A stretch of DNA of 64,000 nucleotides. It comes from Alentia gelatinosa. Its lineage: Eukaryota; Annelida; Polychaeta; Phyllodocida; Polynoidae. Under the pieces are notes generated by a model. The model did no database searches. It was given only the letters and a program-made list of their open reading frames with translations, and was not told where the DNA came from. Below are positions 58,500 through 64,000 of this stretch, piece by piece. The stretch is from the NCBI GenBank assembly GCA_950022655.1, contig OX465582.1, forward strand, positions 94,254,704-94,318,703, given 5' to 3'. A program made the translations under genes and the position numbers. How positions within the stretch are numbered: the stretch's first letter is position 1; every line of letters begins with the position of its first letter.

Positions 58500-58690
58500 C
58501 ATTGGCCGACGAAAAAGGTGTAGATTTTGTTAGTTCTCCTAATAGCCTATTTATATTTTGCGTCAGCAGTGCTAAAGGTCTGTCGGTGGTCCCTGACTGT
58601 ATATCGGTGATAGCCAATGGAAATGGGCTTTTCGGAAAACACAAAAAAAAAATCCACACCGTTTTTGTCGGCCAGTGGAAACGGGCTATA
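58500..58690. mobile_element. REP-A short-form MITE
   Basis: GCATTGGCCGACGAAAAAGG at the left and TTTGTCGGCCAGTGGAAACG at the right. The inner arms GGTGTAGATTTTGTTAGTTC / ATCCACACC and central TCCCTGACTGTATATCGGTG correspond to 10254-10435. Confidence 0.65.
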
Positions 58691-61028
58691 TGAAAGAAAA
58701 CCTGTTATATGGTTTTAATTTACGCCAGAAATAAAACATTTGAATCTGGCGGGTATGGTAGTACCATTATGGCAGAGATTGCGAGTTAAAAAAAAAGAGG
58801 GACAAGAGCCCAGTGGGATCTCATTCCCTCTCCCACTCACAGCGCCCCTCTGCGGCCTACGTGTGGTTTACCCGAACACGAGGCTCTGATTACCACACGA
58901 TCCGCTAGGTGGCGCCCCAGTTGGCAGGTCACGTGCTTCCCGTGCGTCTGACAAATGATGACGTGAAATGTGACGACCTGAAGTTGGGGGCCAATGACAT
59001 TCTCCATGCCGATACTCTCGGCGGAGATATGGGATCGAAGGAGACTGAAGTTCTGTAGGGAGAGTGAGGCGATGAGGGATATGCCGTGGTGATGGGGTTG
59101 ATGGCAGGTGACCAGTTGAGTGGAGAACGGGGACCTGTGTGTGTTGAGGGTGGTAAAGGATACGGGAGGTCGGATGGGTGGGTGGTGTGGATGAGGAGGT
59201 ACTCAGGTAGGATGCAGGTGGAATGAGAGGTCGAATAACGGAGGTTACAGACCCGGAGACGAACCTCTTCCAACATAGAAGCATCAGTTGGTTACTGGGC
59301 TTCACCCTGGGCGTAACTTCAGGGACCAACACACCATCACAATGCAGGAATACATGCCTGAAGAGAAAAGGAGGATGCTTTGCATAAAAAAAATCGATCA
59401 ATCTACCACTATAGTTCCTCTAGAATATCCATACTTTAATCATTTTTTTCGTATGCATTATATTTGGTGCAATCCAGAACTGACCAATTTTCCCACTTCT
59501 ATAGCTCTTATACATGTGTTTCACTTGAAAGTCTTAAATTACATCACCTTTCTAGTATATAAAAGGACAACTAATTTCAGGATAAAATATTTTCTGAATA
59601 TTGCTTGAAGGGGCAGGATAGACTGTATAAACGAGAGTTTCTTGGATCAGATTATTGGATTTTTTTAGGTATACATTATACTGCCATGTAGTGTATTGGC
59701 ACGCAAAATGACCTCCAAACACTGCTTTCGTTCTGGAGGCGTTATAAGTGACATTCGCAGTGGTACGGACTGGTGATCCGACCATGTGGTTATGGTTGTC
59801 CAGATTGTGTTTCCAGGCTTTATCTGAGACAATCCTTAGCACCCAGGTCATAAACATGCCACAGCTCGTTTTAGGGGATCGGTAGGAATCAGAGTCTGAC
59901 AACTGTAAGGCTTTTAAAGGTGACCTGACCCTTAGAATCACAAATCGCGTGGTTTGACTGAGGCTAAATGGCTGTCAGAATTTAGCCATTCACAGCTGCC
60001 TTGACAGTCAGCCAATAGCGTACTTGATGACATATCCCATGTGGAATAGCTCAGTCTACCTGGCACTCCCTTTGTATTTCGGGTAATTTCACACGTCCTC
60101 TGGAATGTGTATTCCTTGAAATTTGTAATCAGGCTCCTTTGCTGAAAGACAAACAACAAATGCCATTGGAACAACTTTGATAACCTGAGAAGTGTAGAAT
60201 CCTCTGCATAGTGCCAGTCATCACAAATCAACCGCAGTTAATCCCCATAACTACCGATTCTACTGTGAGTTCTGAAGGGGAGAATAAATGGTCCCAACAC
60301 AGAAATCAATATAACTCATATTATATACTTAATCATAATGTACATCTTAAAATTGCCATGGGTTGCTATTTGTCAAATCCCTGGTTGCACTGGATGGCTT
60401 ATGTGTATTTGATATTTACTAATGATATTCTGATTCTCATACGCGCCTCTCCCCACCTTGTGATTTTAGTGTCCACACTTTTAATCATGTCCTAGTCCCA
60501 ACTCCCTAATGGCAGTAATCTTCCCTATACGCCACTTTGCGTATGATAATCTATATTCTGAGACGTAATTCATGTTGGGAATTCGGGTAGGTTGGTGTAC
60601 AACCTGTGTATACTTCCTAAAGACAATGACATGAGTGAGGAGCAGATCTTCACAGATAACCCTTACAGCCCTGTAACCCACATACCTTCAACCAATGTCT
60701 CCATGACCCAAACTTCTCTCCCAAGGCCGACATCCGAGACTGGGCTGTGTTCAAAGTGGCCTTCATTGTTGGTGAAAATAGTAGAAATGACAGAAGGAGG
60801 GCTCTTACAAAAACTGTGCTGTTCGAGCCACCCCCTCCCCTTTCCTCCACGAGTTCGACAAAGGCTTTCTCTGATGTGTACTGTCGCCTGTGGCAGCTAG
60901 CATGCACCCCTGAGGCACCCCGACGTCCACCCCCCGGCGGCCCCTCCGCAGCATGTGGCCGGCCAGCGGGGCGGGATGGCCGGTGGGAGCTGCACAGGGT
61001 TTACAGACCTACACTTCTCACTGGGGTT

Positions 61029-61207
61029 TGAGCCCATCCATAAAGTATATACGCAGAATTTTTGACATTGTTGACCACCCACACCCCAGCCCCTCATCCC
61101 CATTCCCATTCTTTACGCAATGGAACGAAGAAGGAGCATTCGCAAAATATCCGAAATTTTTTACCCCGGAACCCACCCTCAGTGCATACGTATTTTATGG
61201 AAGGCCC
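61029..61207. mobile_element. REP-O MITE copy
   Basis: GAGCCCATCCATAAAGTATA at the left and GTATTTTATGGAAGGCCCC at the right, with internal AAGAAGGAGCATTCGCAAAA as in 36310-36458. Confidence 0.6.
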
Positions 61208-61892
61208 CTTTTCAACCTTTTCACTCATGACAGGGAAATGTCCTTAACATGTCAATTAATTTCAGACAATGTATTCCGAAAGGGTAAATTTTGTTGGCAA
61301 AATAATATCTTATCCAAATATTTCTGAAATGTTTGTATGCCAACTTGAAAAAAAAACACTGTTCAGAAAGTGGCTCTGTTCAACCCTAAACCTTCAGCCA
61401 ATAGGTTAAGAATGTACACATCTTAGCAAATCCACTCTTTGAGCTGAATATTTCAAGCCTTATGATTGGGTAGAATGGGGAAATCAAGGTTAACTGCTCC
61501 CCCACCTGACTAGCAGATGGCCAGGAAACCAGGGTAAGATCAAGGCTGGTTCCAGTCACCCACGAGATGGCTCAGCAAATTCTCAACCTATTTGTCCTAC
61601 CTCTTCTGCAAACCCTGAACGAGGGTGGCCGATAGATGGAGGGTAGAGGGTAACAGGCCGGCTTAGGGAGGGTCGTGGTTGGAGGAGGGTAATGGGTAGA
61701 GGGACGGTGTGGAGTGGAGTTGGGGAGGTTGGTGCCAAGCAGTTGATGGCTGAAAGAGACAGTCAGTAGAGAGAGAGAGAGAGTGTTTGGTAGGAGGAGA
61801 TGTGTTACGTACTAGTAGCATGTTAATTGCAGTGATCCGTGGATGACAGCAAGCACTATGAGAACTCAAGTGCAAATGATGTGCCCAGCGTT

Positions 61893-62298
61893 AAGTGGGA
61901 TTCACACAGAGAGACTTATGTGCCTTCAGCAGGGTTTCTCTGAGACTATTTTCCTAAAATTATTTGCCAGTACATAGTCTCCTCGTGTGAAAGACGGTGA
62001 CAATTTTCCCTGCCAAGGTATATAGTCTCATGCAATTTGGATTCTAGACCTGTTTGAAATTTGTCGGGCATTCTGGTGAGACTGGCGCACCTCCAATTGA
62101 CAATGAGCGTTCATGAATTATTAGTGGTATAGCTTGTCTAAGACTATGTACCGTGTTTGTCCTTCAATGTGAATCAGATCCACGATTTTCCCAACAGACT
62201 GGAAAAGTATTCTGCTCCGAGATTATTGGTGGAGACTGGGGAAGATATGTAAAGTACACCAATCTGAAGTACAGGAGTCCCTCCGTGTGAATCCCTTT
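61893..62298. mobile_element. REP-H MITE, 406 bp
   Basis: AAGTGGGATTCACACAGAGA and TCCGTGTGAATCCCTTT termini. TTTCTCTGAGACTATTTTCC and GAAAAGTATTCTGCTCCGAG lie in the interior. Longer than the other copies. Confidence 0.6.
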
Positions 62299-62799
62299 TA
62301 GGACAGAAGATCGGATGAATGGTGGTATATGAGGGCCATCATACTGAGAGTAGTTCAAGACCAGTGACGACTGATGTTTGATGTCTGGCGCTAGAGGAGT
62401 AATGTGGACAGAGACAGGAAGGCCGGCGTGAGGGGCAGCACTGACCGCAGGCAGTGGGACGAGGTGGGAGGCCGGCGTGAATGGACTGTCATCGTTGACA
62501 AAACGCAGGGTAAAGTAAACTCAAGGGGCAAAGATCGGCACAGACACAGGGATCCAGGGGGGCCTTCCTGTAATGTGGAGTAGGGCTGGGCGTGCACTAA
62601 AACGTGGCCAGGCCCCGTCTCAGTGTCCTCAGCAGGTCATCCCTCCATTTATAGGTCAGGATATAAGGGTGTGGTGACCAGAACCTCCGCTGCTGTCCAG
62701 AGTATAATTCAGAAATGGCAGTTTATCTCTCTTCCAACATGGAAACATAATTTCATGAACTGAAATTATCAGAATAACTCACCAAGGGGAGAGATACAA

Positions 62800-63076
62800 T
62801 AAAGATATTTAAAAAAAATGAAAATATGGATTTCCTTGGACCAAGGAAATGCTTGTTATCATTTTCAGTTTATTAAAACATTTCTTCTTGTGTAAAGCAA
62901 AGAGAATAGATTAGGCCTCATGCACACCAATTAACAGTGGTTCAAACCTCCCCATACACACCCCAGCTCCAATCCATGGTTAATATATATGTGATTTCCA
63001 TGTTTTCTCGGCCTCTTTGAGGCAGTAAAATCCACATGGAAAGTATTTCCTATTTTTGACAACTAACATCCCTGGT
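62800..63076. repeat. REP-J dispersed repeat
   Basis: Carries AAATGCTTGTTATCATTTTC, TAGGCCTCATGCACACCAAT, GGTTCAAACCTCCCCATACA and TCTTTGAGGCAGTAAAATCC. A fragment of its start (AAATGGCAGTTTATCTCTCT) also lies at 62712. Confidence 0.6.
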
Positions 63077-63599
63077 ATATGGTATCATCATATTGATAAG
63101 ATATGGAGACAGGTTGAGGGTGGCCGAATGAAATCTATTCCGAATTGTTTAGGTTCCCCTAGAGGTACCGAGTTCTAAGAGTTATTGCATCTCTGAACAT
63201 CATAGAAACACAATTTTGTTACTTATAGTGTTGATTGACAGCAAGCCACGTGGTATGGAAAGACAAACTATATTCATTCGTCACTGAGTTACGAATGAAA
63301 TCCATACAGCTCACCAGTAAATGTATGGCATTCGCGCAGAGGTATATATAACACCTTGTATCTTCAGTGACTGTTATGGACGCCCAACAATCCTATATCC
63401 GGACTGCTTATATGTAAAGAGAACATTACATTCTATGGTGAATACCAGATCTGGGAATGGGCACTGACGGATACTGTTTTCCATTCCTTCAAATTGATGC
63501 AAGTAAATTCCTGAGCCCCATGAGCACTGTATTGTGACCATAATGATCACTCCCGGTCTGAGTTACATCGACTCATGCTAAGAATCATAGCGTGAATGA

Positions 63600-63880
63600 T
63601 ATACAGAGATGGCAGTTTTACTCTTTTCCGAGGAAACCCTTGTCTGCTTTTTAAATTTATAAATCATGTTTTCTTGTGTAAAACAAACAAAAAAAAAGGG
63701 GGGGGGGGAACTAAGAGAGAATATATCATTTAACAATGGTTCAAACCTCCCCACACAACCCAGCCGCATTCCATAACCAATAATGTGGTGTTTTCCATGT
63801 TTTCCCAGTCTCTCTGAGACAGTAAATTTTACACGAAAAACATCATCCTTTGTTTTTCATGACCCCAACTGGCCTCCCTG
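63600..63880. repeat. REP-J dispersed repeat
   Basis: Starts with AGATGGCAGTTTTACTCTTT, includes GGTTCAAACCTCCCCACACA and CAGTCTCTCTGAGACAGTAA, and ends CCCAACTGGCCTCCCTG. A mixed A and G tract lies at 63687-63708. Confidence 0.6.
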
Positions 63881-64000
63881 AATATACGCATATCAATATA
63901 CTGCTATCGTGGTCCTGCTCATGTCTAATATGCCTAACAGCCGGTAATATGAATCACTCACGTTTCCAAAATCACCTCTGTCGGGACACCCACTGATCCT

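Larger units (their letters stand above)
52534..64000 (+). other. COL4A2-like intron 3 (start of)
   Basis: No further collagen exon was found to the right of exon 3, so intron 3 exceeds 11 kb or contains an exon too small for me to see. Repeats are a SINE, two 288-bp TIR elements, REP-B copies, a 71-bp satellite, REP-A, REP-O, REP-H and two REP-J copies. Nothing is recognised in 53390-54340, 54760-56000 (apart from the pair member at 55640-55712), 57510-58490, 58700-61020, 61210-61890 or 63080-63590. A CpG-rich patch (60900-60985) gives no Gly-X-Y register. A 14-base C tract lies at 56015-56028. Confidence 0.7.

Noticed and set aside
58868..59401. 177-codon minus-strand frame, the longest in the window
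   Set aside because: Pro/Ser/His-rich low-complexity translation of a GT/GGT-rich stretch on the other strand. No domain, signal peptide or splice evidence, and a second overlapping frame (58929-59276) is equally open.
60900..60985. Possible collagen exon in a GC-rich patch
   Set aside because: Gly residues occur in two frames but not every third position, and no flanking splice pair fits.

Overview
The window is nuclear DNA from a multicellular animal, almost certainly a non-vertebrate. Coding sequence is sparse. Short exons with GT..AG splice sites are separated by introns of 0.15 to 27 kb, and the introns are filled with short non-autonomous DNA transposons (MITEs), one tRNA-derived SINE, foldback repeats, minisatellites and (TA)n tracts. 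No bacterial operons, Shine-Dalgarno sites or CRISPR arrays are seen. The density and variety of MITEs would fit a marine invertebrate such as an amphioxus, hemichordate, echinoderm or mollusc, but the sequence alone does not settle the species.

The biological core is the 5' ends of two type IV (basement-membrane) collagen genes arranged head to head. On the minus strand a signal-peptide exon (23782-23696) is followed leftward by a cysteine-rich 7S exon (13141-13076) and two Gly-X-Y exons (7914-7780, 7037-6993). On the plus strand the signal peptide is split over two exons (24840-24889, 25046-25091), and a cysteine-rich 7S exon follows 27 kb later (52408-52533). The two start codons are 1,057 bp apart across a GC-rich segment with GC boxes and a CCAAT box. 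The plus gene carries the Cys-x-Cys-x-x-Glu-Lys-Gly-x-Arg signature of alpha2-like chains. The minus gene has an alpha1-like cysteine cluster. This is the arrangement of vertebrate COL4A1/COL4A2, whose products co-assemble and are driven from a shared promoter. The remaining exons of both genes lie outside the window: no further collagen exon was found in 1-6992 or 52534-64000.

Layout: 1-6992, minus-gene intron 4, repeats only; 6993-23782, minus-gene exons 4 to 1 and three introns; 23783-24839, shared promoter and 5' UTRs; 24840-25091, plus-gene exons 1-2; 25092-52407, giant plus-gene intron 2; 52408-52533, plus-gene exon 3; 52534-64000, plus-gene intron 3. I grouped the repeats into lettered families (REP-A to REP-Q) by comparing copies within the window. 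Several copies are nested inside others, which gives relative insertion ages, and one hAT-like family has exact 8-bp target-site duplications. Exon coordinates are exact from the sequence; most repeat boundaries are approximate to within about 10-20 bp.
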